Of a DNA stretch of 64,000 nt, positions 26,886 through 35,363 are shown piece after piece. Location: positions 186,001 through 250,000 of the forward strand of contig NZ_JACBFY010000007.1 of the NCBI RefSeq assembly GCF_021401245.1. The letters run 5' to 3'. Each line of letters begins with the position of its first letter. Position 1 is the first letter of the stretch. The notes under the pieces are model-generated. The model worked only from the letters and a program-made list of their open reading frames with translations, was not told where the DNA came from and ran no database searches. Made by a program: the position numbers and the translations under genes. The DNA comes from Pseudacidovorax sp. NFM-22. GTDB taxonomy: Bacteria > Pseudomonadota > Gammaproteobacteria > Burkholderiales > Burkholderiaceae_C.

Positions 26886-28040
26886 ATGATCCGAGACCCC
26901 GACACCCTGGCGCAGCTGCTGGACAGCGTGAACCGCTTCGTGCGCGAGCGCCTGGTGCCCGCCGAGGCCGAGGTGGCCGAGACCGACGAGATCCCGCCTG
27001 CCCTGGTGCAGGAGATGAAGGCCCTGGGCCTGTTCGGCCTGACCGTGCCCGAGGAATACGGCGGCCTGGGCCTGACCATGGAGGAGGAGACCGAGGTCAT
27101 GCTGGCCATGGGCCAGACCTCGCCCTGCTTCCGCTCGCTGTTCGGCACCACCGTGGGCATCGGCTCGCAGGGCATCGTCTTCGACGGCACGGCCGAGCAG
27201 AAGGCCCGCTACCTGCCCAGCCTGGCCACCGGCGAGCTGATCGCCTCCTTCGCCCTGACCGAGCCCGAGGCCGGCTCGGACGCTGCCTCGCTGCGCACCA
27301 CGGCCATCCGCGATGGGGACCATTACGTGGTCAACGGCACCAAGCGCTACATCACCAACGCGCCGCATGCGGGGCTGTTCACGCTCATGGCCCGCACCGA
27401 CCCGGCCGACAAGGGCGCGGGCGGCGTGTCGGCCTTCATCGTGGAGCGCGGCACGCCCGGCATCACCATCGGCAAGCCCGACCGCAAGATGGGCCACCGC
27501 GGCGCGCACACCGCCGACGTGATCTTCGACAACTGCCGCGTGCCCGCCGGCCAGCTCATCGGCGGGCGGGAAGGGCAGGGCTTCAAGACGGCCATGAAGG
27601 TGCTGGAGAAGGGCCGCATCCACATCGCCGCCATCTGCGTGGGCGTGGCCGAGCGCATGCTGCGCGACGCCCTGGCCTATGCCATGGACCGGCGCCAGTT
27701 CGGCCAGCCCATCGCCGACCTCCAGCTCGTGCAGGCCATGCTGGCCGACTCGCAGGCCGAGGTGTATGCCGCCCGCTGCATGGTGCTGGACGCGGCCCGC
27801 CGTCGCGACGACGGCCGGCCCGTGGCCGTCGAGGCCTCCTGCGCCAAGATGTTCGCCTCGGAGATGTGCGGCCGCGTGGCCGACCGGGCCGTGCAGATCT
27901 TCGGCGGCGCAGGCTACATGGCCGAGTACGGCATCGAGCGCTTCTACCGCGACGTGCGCCTCTTCCGCATCTACGAGGGCACCACGCAGATCCAGCAGAT
28001 GGTCATCGCGCGCAACATGGTGCGCCAGGCCGCGCGCTGA
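26886..28040 (+). CDS. Acyl-CoA dehydrogenase (second)
   Basis: A 384-residue acyl-CoA dehydrogenase with FALTEPEAGSDAASLRTTA, YVVNGTKRYITNAPHAGLF, RKMGHRGAHTADVIFDNCRVPAG, and FGGAGYMAEYGIERFYRDVRLF then IYEGTTQIQQMVIARNMV. It is closer to short/branched-chain acyl-CoA dehydrogenases than to the first paralogue of this operon. A GAGGA ribosome site is 8 nt upstream. It is followed 42 bp later by a Bug receptor gene. Confidence 0.94.
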   Translation: MIRDPDTLAQLLDSVNRFVRERLVPAEAEVAETDEIPPALVQEMKALGLFGLTVPEEYGGLGLTMEEETEVMLAMGQTSPCFRSLFGTTVGIGSQGIVFDGTAEQKARYLPSLATGELIASFALTEPEAGSDAASLRTTAIRDGDHYVVNGTKRYITNAPHAGLFTLMARTDPADKGAGGVSAFIVERGTPGITIGKPDRKMGHRGAHTADVIFDNCRVPAGQLIGGREGQGFKTAMKVLEKGRIHIAAICVGVAERMLRDALAYAMDRRQFGQPIADLQLVQAMLADSQAEVYAARCMVLDAARRRDDGRPVAVEASCAKMFASEMCGRVADRAVQIFGGAGYMAEYGIERFYRDVRLFRIYEGTTQIQQMVIARNMVRQAAR

Positions 28041-28082
28041 GCCGCTTCCCGCATCCACCACGAAGACCCCAGGAGACACACC

Positions 28083-29081
28083 ATGATGCGCATTGCACGC
28101 CGTTCGCTGCTCGGGCTGGCCCTCGCCGGCACCACGGGCGCGCTTGGCCTGGCCGGCTCACTGCCGGCCGCGGCTGAGGCCTCGCCCGCCTATCCCGATC
28201 CCAACCGGCCCATCCGCATGGTGGTGCCCTATCCGGCGGGCGGCGCCACCGACGTGCTCGCACGCCTGGTGGCGCAGAAGCTGGGCGAGGCCTGGAAGGT
28301 GCCGGTGGTGGTGGACAACCGCCCCGGCGCCAGCGGCACCCTCGGCGCGCAGCTGGTGGCGCGTGCCACGCCCGACGGCCACACGGTGCTCTTCAGCATC
28401 GTGGCGCTGGTGCAGCAGATCCCGCTCATGAACCTGCCCTACGACCCGCTCAAGGACTTCGTGCCGGTGACGCGCGTGGCCCTGAGCCCCAGCATCCTGG
28501 CCGTGCCGCGCAGCACGCCGGCCTCGAACGTGCGCGAGTTCGTGGAGCTGGTGAAGGCGCAGCCGGGCAAGTACAGCTATGGCTCCTACGGGGCGGGCAG
28601 TTCGTCGCACATCCAGGGGTCGCTGCTGAACCTGCAGGGCGGCCTGGACATGGTGCACGTGCCCTACCAGGGCGGCGCCCCGCTGGTCAACGCCATGATG
28701 GGCGGGCAGCTGTCGGCCGCCTTCGTGGACGCTGGCTCGTCGCGGCCGCACCTGCCCAAGTTCAAGCTGCTGGCCATCACCGGCACGCAGCGTGTGAGCT
28801 GGCTGCCCGACGTGCCCACCTTCAAGGAGCAGGGCTTCACCGGCTTCGAGCCGCTGGGCTGGTTCGGCATGCTGATGCCGGCGGGCACGCCCCAGCCGGT
28901 GGTGCAGAAGTTCTCGGCCGAGTCGCTGCGCATCCTGGCCCTGCCCGACGTGCGCGAGAAGATCGAGGCGCTGGGCCTGGTGCCCGCCGGCGACACGCCC
29001 GCCGAATTCGCCGCCGTGCTGCGCAGCGATGCCGCGGCCTATGCGGCCATCATCCGGGACGCGCAGATCCGGTTGAACTGA
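28083..29081 (+). CDS. Bug/TctC family periplasmic substrate-binding protein
   Basis: A 332-residue secreted receptor of the tripartite tricarboxylate transporter type; it binds carboxylates in the periplasm. It has a signal peptide with RRSLLGLALAGTTGALG, then PIRMVVPYPAGGATDVLARLVA, VVVDNRPGASGTLGAQLVA, DGHTVLF and YGAGSSSHIQG. An AGGAGA ribosome site precedes it. It is the last gene of the plus-strand acyl-CoA operon, so it likely imports that operon's substrate. No TctA/TctB membrane partner is nearby. Confidence 0.93.
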   Translation: MMRIARRSLLGLALAGTTGALGLAGSLPAAAEASPAYPDPNRPIRMVVPYPAGGATDVLARLVAQKLGEAWKVPVVVDNRPGASGTLGAQLVARATPDGHTVLFSIVALVQQIPLMNLPYDPLKDFVPVTRVALSPSILAVPRSTPASNVREFVELVKAQPGKYSYGSYGAGSSSHIQGSLLNLQGGLDMVHVPYQGGAPLVNAMMGGQLSAAFVDAGSSRPHLPKFKLLAITGTQRVSWLPDVPTFKEQGFTGFEPLGWFGMLMPAGTPQPVVQKFSAESLRILALPDVREKIEALGLVPAGDTPAEFAAVLRSDAAAYAAIIRDAQIRLN

Positions 29082-29142
29082 ACCGAAGAAGACCGGCCTG
29101 CGGCAGACGGCGCGACGCGGGCCGCATCGCGCCACAGCCCGA

Positions 29143-29180
29143 GCCCCTCTTCCCTCGCGGGAGAGGGGTTGGGGAGAGGG
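29143..29180. repeat. GC-rich hairpin repeat between convergent genes
   Basis: A CCCTCT/AGAGGG-type inverted repeat around a CTCGCGGG core, followed by GGTTGGGGAGAGGGGG. Elements of the form 'CCCTCTCCC...GGGAGAGGG' recur between genes in many high-GC proteobacteria. It sits between the converging Bug gene (plus) and hotdog gene (minus) and may act as a bidirectional terminator; this role is inferred. Confidence 0.5.
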
Positions 29181-29227
29181 GGCGCATCCATCGGCCCCTT
29201 CGGTCAAAAGCCGCCCCAGCTCTCCGC

Positions 29228-29545
29228 CTATCTCGACGCCCCCACCATCGCATAACGGAAGGTCGCCATGGCCCGCGCCACCGTCCGCCCCTGCGCATCG
29301 CGCAACTCGGCCTCGCAGAAGCACACCGACCGTCCGCCACCGGTCGCTTTGGCCTGGGCCTGCGGCGAATCCCCCGGCGCGCCGCTGAACATCAGCTGCA
29401 TGTCGATGGCCGCCAGCGGGCGGTGGGCATCGTCCAGCCGGTTGCGGGCGGCGCGGGCCAGGGCGGCATGCAGCAGCGCGGTGCTGCGCAGGGCGTCGTC
29501 TCCGGCTGCGCCAGCCTCCACGTCGCTGCCGATGCCGGCGCTCAT
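29228..29545 (-). CDS. PaaI-like hotdog protein, shortened N-terminus
   Basis: A 105-residue protein whose C-terminal half (DMQLMFSGAP, then AQAKATGGGRSVCFCEAELRDAQGRTVARAMATFRY) matches PaaI-type thioesterase hotdog folds. The usual HGG...D catalytic segment at the N-terminus is not present; an alanine-rich helix (STALLHAALARAARN) occupies that place. Its ATG overlaps the stop of the upstream SDR gene. It may be a regulatory or non-catalytic partner of the intact PaaI-type protein encoded 2 kb upstream in the same run. Confidence 0.65.
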   Translation of the reverse strand: MSAGIGSDVEAGAAGDDALRSTALLHAALARAARNRLDDAHRPLAAIDMQLMFSGAPGDSPQAQAKATGGGRSVCFCEAELRDAQGRTVARAMATFRYAMVGASR

Positions 29546-30360
29546 CGGCGGCTGGCCGCGGCGGCGGCGCTGAAGTCGCGCGGGCCGGTCAGTGCCAGGC
29601 CGCCGTCCACCGGAATGATCGCGCCCGTCACGTAGCTGCCCCAGTCGCTGGCCAGCAGCATGGCCATGCGGGCGATGTCCTGCGTCTGCCCCAGGCGGCG
29701 CAGCGGCACGCGCCGGGCCATGGCGGCCAGCGTGTCGTCGGTGGGCGCCAGGCGGCGCAGGCCCTCGGTGTCGGCGATGGGCCCGGGCACGATGGAATTG
29801 ACGCGGATGCCCTGCGGGCCCCATTCCATGGCCAGCACCTGGGTCAGCATGTCCACGCCCGCCTTGGCCGCGCACACATGCGCCTGGAAGGGCGTGGGCG
29901 TGAAGGCCTGGCTGGCGGAGATCTGGATCACGCACGCCCCCGGCTGGCGCAGGTGCGCATGGGCCAGCCGGGCCACGTGGAAGCTGCCCATCAGGTCGAT
30001 GTCCACCACCGTGCGAAAGGCATTGGGCGACATGTCCAGCACGCTGGCCAGGAAGTTGCCGGCCGCGCCGGAGACCAGCACGTCGATGGGCCCGAAGCGG
30101 GCGGCCGCGGCCTCCAGCGCGGCCTGCACGGCCTCGGGCTGGCGCACGTCGGCCGCCTGGCCGAAGGCCTCGGCGCCCTCGGCTTCGAGCTGCGACACGG
30201 CCGTGGCCACCTTGTCGGCCGAGCGGCTGATGAGCGCGATGCGCGCGCCGGCCCGCGCAAAGCCCTGCGCGATGCCGAAGTTGATGCCCGAGGAGCCACC
30301 GGCCACGAAGACATGGCGGCCGGAGAAGTCGAACACGGGAGCGGCGGAGGATGCGGTCAT
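29542..30360 (-). CDS. SDR oxidoreductase (2,4-dienoyl-CoA reductase-like)
   Basis: A 272-residue short-chain dehydrogenase: FVAGGSSGINFGIAQGFARAG near the start, VLVSGAAGNFLASVLDMSPN, ISASQAFTPTPFQAHVCAAKAGV and a C-terminal PVDGGLALTG. The SGAAGNF variant and the replacement of the catalytic Tyr region by QAHVCAAKAG resemble peroxisomal-type 2,4-dienoyl-CoA reductases rather than classical Tyr-x3-Lys enzymes. It is translationally coupled to the small hotdog gene downstream. Confidence 0.85.
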   Translation of the reverse strand: MTASSAAPVFDFSGRHVFVAGGSSGINFGIAQGFARAGARIALISRSADKVATAVSQLEAEGAEAFGQAADVRQPEAVQAALEAAAARFGPIDVLVSGAAGNFLASVLDMSPNAFRTVVDIDLMGSFHVARLAHAHLRQPGACVIQISASQAFTPTPFQAHVCAAKAGVDMLTQVLAMEWGPQGIRVNSIVPGPIADTEGLRRLAPTDDTLAAMARRVPLRRLGQTQDIARMAMLLASDWGSYVTGAIIPVDGGLALTGPRDFSAAAAASRR

Positions 30361-30401
30361 GGCAAAGGTCCTGTGGAAGGGCGTGGGCAGCGGGGCCGGC
30401 G

Positions 30402-31388
30402 CTACTCGGGCTTGAAGCCGATCTCGGCCAGCATCCTCTGGTCGCGCGCGAACTGCTCGCGGGCGAAGGCGGCGTGGGCCTCGGGCGAACTCGGCTGCGG
30501 CACCATGTCGTACAGGTCGAGCTGGCGCAGGTAGGCCGGCGAGGCAGCGGCCGCGCGGAAGGCCTCGTGCAGCCGCTGCACGAGGGGCGCCGGCAGCCGC
30601 TTGGGCGCCACCAGGCCGACCGGCGAGTCGATCACGAAGTCGTAGCCCAGCTCGCGCAGCGTGGGCACGTCGGGATGGTTGGGCAGCCGCTGCGCGGTGA
30701 AGCTGGCCAGCAGGCGCACGCGGCCGCCCTGCACCTGGGCGCCGAAGCCGGGATCGGAATACACGTCCAGGTGATGCCCGATGAGCGCCTGGAAGGCTTC
30801 GCCGCCGCCCTTGTAGGGCACCATGTTGAAGGACGTGCCCGCCGAACGCGCGAGCCGCTCGGCCGTGATGCGGTTGATGCTGATGGCGCCCACGTTGCCC
30901 CAGCTGATCTTGCCGGGCCGGGCCTTGGCGTCGGCCATGAGGTCGTCGAAGCGCTTCCAGGGCGCATCGGCGGCCACGCACACGCCGGTGGTCAGGCCGA
31001 ACAGGTTGCCCAGGTAGCTGAAGTCCTTGAGCGGGTCCCAGTTCACCCGCTGCACCAGCGGGGCGCGGATCACGGAGTTGTGGATCACTGCGATGGTGTA
31101 GCCGTCGGCCTCGTTCATCAGGGCCACGTTGGCCGTGCCCGTCACGCCGCCGGCGCCGGGGTGGTGCATGAGCACCACCGGCTGGCCCAGCTCGCGCGAG
31201 GCGGCCTCGGCCAGCGCGCGGATCACCGGGTCGAAGGAGCCGCCGGGCGGAAAGGGCAGCACCAGCTGGATGGGCCGGCTGGGGTAGGGCGCATTGGCCC
31301 GGGCCGTGAAGGCCATCGGGGCGGCGCCCAGGGCGGCCAGGCCGGCGACGAGGCGCCGGCGGCGCGGCGAGGCGATGACGGTGGTCAT
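30402..31388 (-). CDS. Bug/TctC family periplasmic substrate-binding protein
   Basis: A 328-residue receptor with an Arg-rich signal peptide (SPRRRRLVAGLAALGAAPMAF), then PIQLVLPFPPGGSFDPVIRAL, HHPGAGGVTGTANVALM and MVPYKGGGEAFQALIGHHLD. The start at 31388 is the only one giving this signal sequence. It lies 41 bp upstream of the SDR gene and 46 bp downstream of the thioesterase gene, within the MarR-headed minus-strand run. Confidence 0.92.
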   Translation of the reverse strand: MTTVIASPRRRRLVAGLAALGAAPMAFTARANAPYPSRPIQLVLPFPPGGSFDPVIRALAEAASRELGQPVVLMHHPGAGGVTGTANVALMNEADGYTIAVIHNSVIRAPLVQRVNWDPLKDFSYLGNLFGLTTGVCVAADAPWKRFDDLMADAKARPGKISWGNVGAISINRITAERLARSAGTSFNMVPYKGGGEAFQALIGHHLDVYSDPGFGAQVQGGRVRLLASFTAQRLPNHPDVPTLRELGYDFVIDSPVGLVAPKRLPAPLVQRLHEAFRAAAASPAYLRQLDLYDMVPQPSSPEAHAAFAREQFARDQRMLAEIGFKPE

Positions 31389-31434
31389 GGGTCGTGTCTC
31401 CTTCGTTGTGATGGGGTCGGCAGGCAGTGCGCGC

Positions 31435-31881
31435 TCAGCGTGGGAGCGGCAGGTAGCGGAAGCTGCCCTGCGCCCGGGCCACCGTGCGGCCCGCGGCATC
31501 GGTGGCGACGGCGCGGCACCAGGCCACCTGGCCGTCGGTGGCCACCACCTGCGCATCGGCGGTGAGGGTGCCGTGGCCCGGCTCCAGGAAGCTGGTGCTC
31601 AGGTTGAGCGTGACGGCGGTGCGCGCGAAGTCCACCTGCGAGACGGCCGCGCTGGCCATGGCCACGTCCAGCAGGGTGGACACCACGCCGCCATGCACGG
31701 CACCGATGACATTGCCCAGCTCCGCGCGGGCATCCAGGCTCATGCGGGCCCGGCCGGCCGACGAATGCTCGCGCCGCATCTGCAGCAGCGCGCAGAAGGG
31801 CACCCTGGCAAAGAGCTGGCGCGGATCGTCGCCCGTCACCGGGCGCGGGCCGGCATCCGGGGCCTGCGGCGCGGCGCTCAT
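31435..31881 (-). CDS. PaaI family thioesterase
   Basis: A 148-residue hotdog thioesterase with the canonical GAVHGGVVSTLLDVAMASA motif (HGG and the catalytic Asp) and the LNLSTSFLEPG strand. It hydrolyses acyl- or aryl-CoA thioesters. The start at 31881 overlaps the stop of the upstream CoA ligase by 4 bp, so ligase and thioesterase are coupled; such pairs release CoA from dead-end products of aromatic or branched acid degradation. Confidence 0.88.
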   Translation of the reverse strand: MSAAPQAPDAGPRPVTGDDPRQLFARVPFCALLQMRREHSSAGRARMSLDARAELGNVIGAVHGGVVSTLLDVAMASAAVSQVDFARTAVTLNLSTSFLEPGHGTLTADAQVVATDGQVAWCRAVATDAAGRTVARAQGSFRYLPLPR

Positions 31882-33395
31882 GAGGCGGCGCGCGCCTGCT
31901 CGCGCAGCACGTTCTTGAGCACCTTGCCGGCGGCCGACAGCGGCAGCTGCGGCAGCACGGCCAGGCTGCGCGGGCACTTGTAGCCGGCCAGGCGCTCGCG
32001 GCACCAGTCACGCAGTGCATCGAGCGTCGGTGCGTCGGTGCCCGGCCGGGCGACCACCACCGCATGCACCCGCTCGCCCCAGTGCGCATCGGGCAGGCCG
32101 ATCACGGCGGCCTGGGCCACGGACGGATGGCTGCGCAGGGCGCCTTCCACCTCGGCGCAGTACACGTTCTCGCCGCCCGTGATGATCATGTCCTTGAGGC
32201 GGTCGACGATGCGCAGGTAGCCCTCGGCATCCATGCAGCCGGCATCGCCCGTGCGGAACCAGCCATCGCGGAAGGCCGCCGCAGTGGCCTCGTCGTTGCG
32301 CCAGTAGCCGCGCGTGACCATGGGCCCGCGCACGACGATCTCGCCCACCGTGCCACGGGGCACCGCCTGGCCGTCTTCGTCGACGATCTCGATCTCGGCC
32401 CCCAGCCCTGCGCGGCCCACCGATTGCAGGCGGCCGGCGGCACGCGCCTCGGCCGAGCGGTGGTTGACGGGCAGGTTGATGCACACCGCGCCGGCCGTCT
32501 CGGTGAGGCCATAGGCCTGGAAGAACTCGGCATGCGGCCAGGCCTGCAGGGCCCGGTCGAGCAGGTCGGGCGGCATGGGCGCCGCACCGAAGGCGATGCG
32601 GTCCAGGCTGCGCACGCGCTGTGGCGCGAAGCCCGGCTCGTCCAGCAGGGCCTGCAGCATGGTCGGCACCAGGATCACGTCGGTGATGCCATGGCGCTCG
32701 ATGGCCGCGAGCACCTCGGCCGGCCGGAACTGGGCCATGGTGATGGCGCTGCCGCTGACCAGCGTCTGCCCCACCAGCCGGCCCAGCCCCGCCACGTGGA
32801 AGAGCGGCGCCACCAGCAGCGACACTGACCCGGGTGCGTTGTTGAGCTCGGCGCCGCGCGTCATCGAGGCCGTCCAGAAATTCGCATGGCTGAGCACCAC
32901 GCCCTTGGCGCGCCCCGTGGTGCCGCCGGTATAGAGCAGGCAGGCCACCGCGTCGCCGCCGGTGCGGGTGTCGGGCAACGCTGGGCAGGTGGCGGCCTCA
33001 TCCGCCAGCGCCGCCAGGCGCAGCACGGGCACGTCGAGGCCGTTCGGCAGGGCCGGCCCCAGGCCGTCGCCTACCAGCAGCAGCCGCGCGCCGCTGTCGG
33101 TCACTGCATGGGCCACCTCGGCCGCCGACCACCGCACGTTGAGCGGACAGGCCACGGCGCCCAGCCACCAGCAGGCATAGAGCGCGCGCACCAGCAGGTC
33201 GTCGTTGGGCGCCAGCAGGGCCACCCGGTCGCCGGCGGCCACGCCGCGCCCGCGCAGGGCCGCGGCATGGCGCGCCACGTCGTCCAGCAACTGCGCGAAG
33301 CGGTGCTGCCGCACGAAGCCCTCACCCACGTGGGTGAGGGCGATCTTCTCGGGATGTCGCTGCAGGGCGCGATGCAGGCCTTGGGTGAGGTACAC
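31878..33395 (-). CDS. AMP-binding acyl-CoA synthetase
   Basis: An ANL ligase of about 505 residues from the GTG at 33395 (Val-Tyr-Leu-Thr-Gln-Gly-Leu-His, which matches how relatives begin); an ATG at 33500 would add 35 residues without family resemblance, and neither start has a strong ribosome site. Motifs: LLYTGGTTGRAKGVVLSH, AYGLTETAGAV, WFRTGDAGCMDAEGYLRIVDR and the terminal SAAGKVLKNVLR. It is distinct from the ligase of the plus-strand operon. It is coupled to a thioesterase and follows a Bug receptor. Confidence 0.9.
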   Translation of the reverse strand: MYLTQGLHRALQRHPEKIALTHVGEGFVRQHRFAQLLDDVARHAAALRGRGVAAGDRVALLAPNDDLLVRALYACWWLGAVACPLNVRWSAAEVAHAVTDSGARLLLVGDGLGPALPNGLDVPVLRLAALADEAATCPALPDTRTGGDAVACLLYTGGTTGRAKGVVLSHANFWTASMTRGAELNNAPGSVSLLVAPLFHVAGLGRLVGQTLVSGSAITMAQFRPAEVLAAIERHGITDVILVPTMLQALLDEPGFAPQRVRSLDRIAFGAAPMPPDLLDRALQAWPHAEFFQAYGLTETAGAVCINLPVNHRSAEARAAGRLQSVGRAGLGAEIEIVDEDGQAVPRGTVGEIVVRGPMVTRGYWRNDEATAAAFRDGWFRTGDAGCMDAEGYLRIVDRLKDMIITGGENVYCAEVEGALRSHPSVAQAAVIGLPDAHWGERVHAVVVARPGTDAPTLDALRDWCRERLAGYKCPRSLAVLPQLPLSAAGKVLKNVLREQARAAS

Positions 33396-33553
33396 GGTGG
33401 GGACGCGCGGGGCGGGTTCGTTCAGACGGCCCGAGCGTAGGCAGCGCCGGCGCTGCACCCAATGGCTGGATCGGTCGGGGGCGTTGGCGAAACCTTCCAA
33501 TCACGCGCGGCTGACCCGAGCGTGCAACCCGCCGGCGCCCCGGCGTTCCAGCC

Positions 33554-34552
33554 CTATTGCCGCACCCAGCCCGAGGCGTTGATCACAGGCGCCCACTCGC
33601 GCGTCTCCGCGGCCATGCGTGCCTTCAGCTGCTCCGGCGTCGAGGGACTGGGTTCGAACACGAGGGCCGCCATGCGCTCCTGCACGGCCGGCGCGCCCAG
33701 GGCCTTCTGCAGGGCCTGGTTGAGGCGGTCCACCACCGGACGCGGCACGGCCGCCGGGGCGAACATGCCGATCCAGAAGTGCATCTTCAAGGCATGGCCC
33801 GCCTCCGTCACCGTCGGCACGGCCGGCAGCTGGGGCACGCGCTGATCGCCCGTCACGGCGATGACCTTGAGCTTGCCGGCCTTGTGGAATTCGAGGAAGT
33901 CGCCCAGCGCGGTGATGCCCGCCGTCAGGTGGCCGCCGGCCAGGTCCTGCACCATGGGCACGGAGCCGCGGTAGGGCACGGCGGTCAGGGCCAGCCCCTG
34001 CTGCCGCGCCAGCATCGACAGCAGGAACTGCGGCTTGCTGCCGGGCGCGGACACGCCGACGTTGCCCGCGGGCGGGTCCGTCCTGACGCGGGCCATCAGG
34101 CCCGCCATGTCCTGGATGCCGCTGGCCTGGCTGACGGCCAGGGCGCCCTCGTAGCGGGCCACCAGGCCGACGGGCTGGAAGTCGGTCGCCATGTCGAAGC
34201 CGGGATTGGCCAGGGTCAGGGGAAGGATCACGGCCGTGTGGTCAGGCGCCACCATCAGCGTGCGGCCGTCCGGCGCGGCGCGCTTGAGCTGCTGGGCCGC
34301 GAGCTGGCCACCCGCGCCGGCCGCCACCTCTACCACCATGGGCACGCCCAGCGCCTTGCTCATCTCTTCCGCCACCTGCCGGGTCACCACGTCGATGGTG
34401 CCGCCCGCCGGAAAGCCGACCAGGATGCGGATCGGTCCACCGATGGCGTCGGTCTGCGCCAGGGCGCCCGCGCCCACGAGGCCGGCCACGCAGAAGGTGG
34501 CGGCGGCGCGGAGCCAGCGACGGAGAAGGTGCGTTCGAAAAAGGCAGGGCAT
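33554..34552 (-). CDS. Bug/TctC family periplasmic substrate-binding protein
   Basis: A 332-residue receptor; the ATG at 34552 is chosen because AAGGA lies about 8 nt upstream on the minus strand. It has a signal peptide (LRRWLRAAATFCVAGLVGAG ending ALAQ), PIRILVGFPAGGTIDVVTRQV, VEVAAGAGGQLAAQQLK and DGRTLMVAPDHT. Gene order RidA/CnbZ-like, Bug, CoA ligase suggests it feeds this catabolic run. Confidence 0.92.
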   Translation of the reverse strand: MPCLFRTHLLRRWLRAAATFCVAGLVGAGALAQTDAIGGPIRILVGFPAGGTIDVVTRQVAEEMSKALGVPMVVEVAAGAGGQLAAQQLKRAAPDGRTLMVAPDHTAVILPLTLANPGFDMATDFQPVGLVARYEGALAVSQASGIQDMAGLMARVRTDPPAGNVGVSAPGSKPQFLLSMLARQQGLALTAVPYRGSVPMVQDLAGGHLTAGITALGDFLEFHKAGKLKVIAVTGDQRVPQLPAVPTVTEAGHALKMHFWIGMFAPAAVPRPVVDRLNQALQKALGAPAVQERMAALVFEPSPSTPEQLKARMAAETREWAPVINASGWVRQ

Positions 34553-34576
34553 GGGAAGTCCTTTCATCAGAGCCAA

Positions 34577-35350
34577 TCAACCCGCCGTGCGCGGCAGCAG
34601 CAGCACGCTGCCATGTCGGCGGGCATCGAGTTCGATCTCCAGATCGACGACGGGCGGGCGCACCGCATGGCAGGTGACGGTGCAGCCGGCGCCTGCGCGC
34701 GACGACAGGCCCTGCAGCAGCGGCCGATGCAGGTCGTGCACGCTGTAGAGGTTGAGCTCCTTCACGTCCGCCCAGCCCACGCCCAGCGGCGCGAAGCGCG
34801 ATTCGAGATCGCCCAGGGCGAACTGCAGCTTGTCGCGCAGCGCATCCGGCGAGGTCTCGCCCAGCCGCACGATCGCCTCGCGGTAGCCCGGGCGGTCGGG
34901 GCATTCGGCTGCGCCCGAGGTCACGAAGTCGGGCCGCTGCTGCGCCAGGACCGCCGGTCGCGTGTAGCTGAAGGCGTGGAACACCACGGTCTCGGGCGGC
35001 CGGTCGGCCGGCACCAGGTTGCATCGGGCCACGGGATTGGCCCCGTCCAGGTAGATGCCCCATCGCTCCAGGGGCTGCACGTAGCGCCGGTTGAAGGCCA
35101 CGAAATCCGCCTCGGTCAACGGCGCGGGCGAGCGCAATTCGCAGGCGCACAGCGCCGCCATCGGCCGACCCAGCGCGCTCAGATGGGCTTCGATGCGGGC
35201 AAAGCCCTCTTCGAGCGGCAGGGCGGTGTCGAAGACCGCGCGCTCGATCACGAAGCCAGGCTCCGCGACGACCGCCGCCGAATACTGGAAGCCACCCGGC
35301 AGGTAGCGGAAGCCGCCGTGGGGAACGGGAAGGGTGGAGGGCAGGGTCAT
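34577..35350 (-). CDS. RidA/CnbZ-like protein (possible aminomuconate deaminase)
   Basis: A 257-residue cytoplasmic protein: GGFRYLPGGFQYSAAVVAEP at the N-terminus, ARIEAHLSALGRPMAALCAC, FVAFNRRYVQPLERWGIYLDG, VVFHAFSYTRPAV, and a C-terminal ADVKELNLYSVHDLH. I associate this pattern with the YjgF/RidA-like family that includes the 2-amino-5-chloromuconate deaminase CnbZ; that assignment is from memory and tentative. It sits 13 bp downstream of a formamidase-like hydrolase and 24 bp before a Bug gene, so hydrolysis of a C-N bond in a catabolic intermediate is plausible. Confidence 0.55.
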   Translation of the reverse strand: MTLPSTLPVPHGGFRYLPGGFQYSAAVVAEPGFVIERAVFDTALPLEEGFARIEAHLSALGRPMAALCACELRSPAPLTEADFVAFNRRYVQPLERWGIYLDGANPVARCNLVPADRPPETVVFHAFSYTRPAVLAQQRPDFVTSGAAECPDRPGYREAIVRLGETSPDALRDKLQFALGDLESRFAPLGVGWADVKELNLYSVHDLHRPLLQGLSSRAGAGCTVTCHAVRPPVVDLEIELDARRHGSVLLLPRTAG

Positions 35351-35363
35351 CGCGACGGACGTA

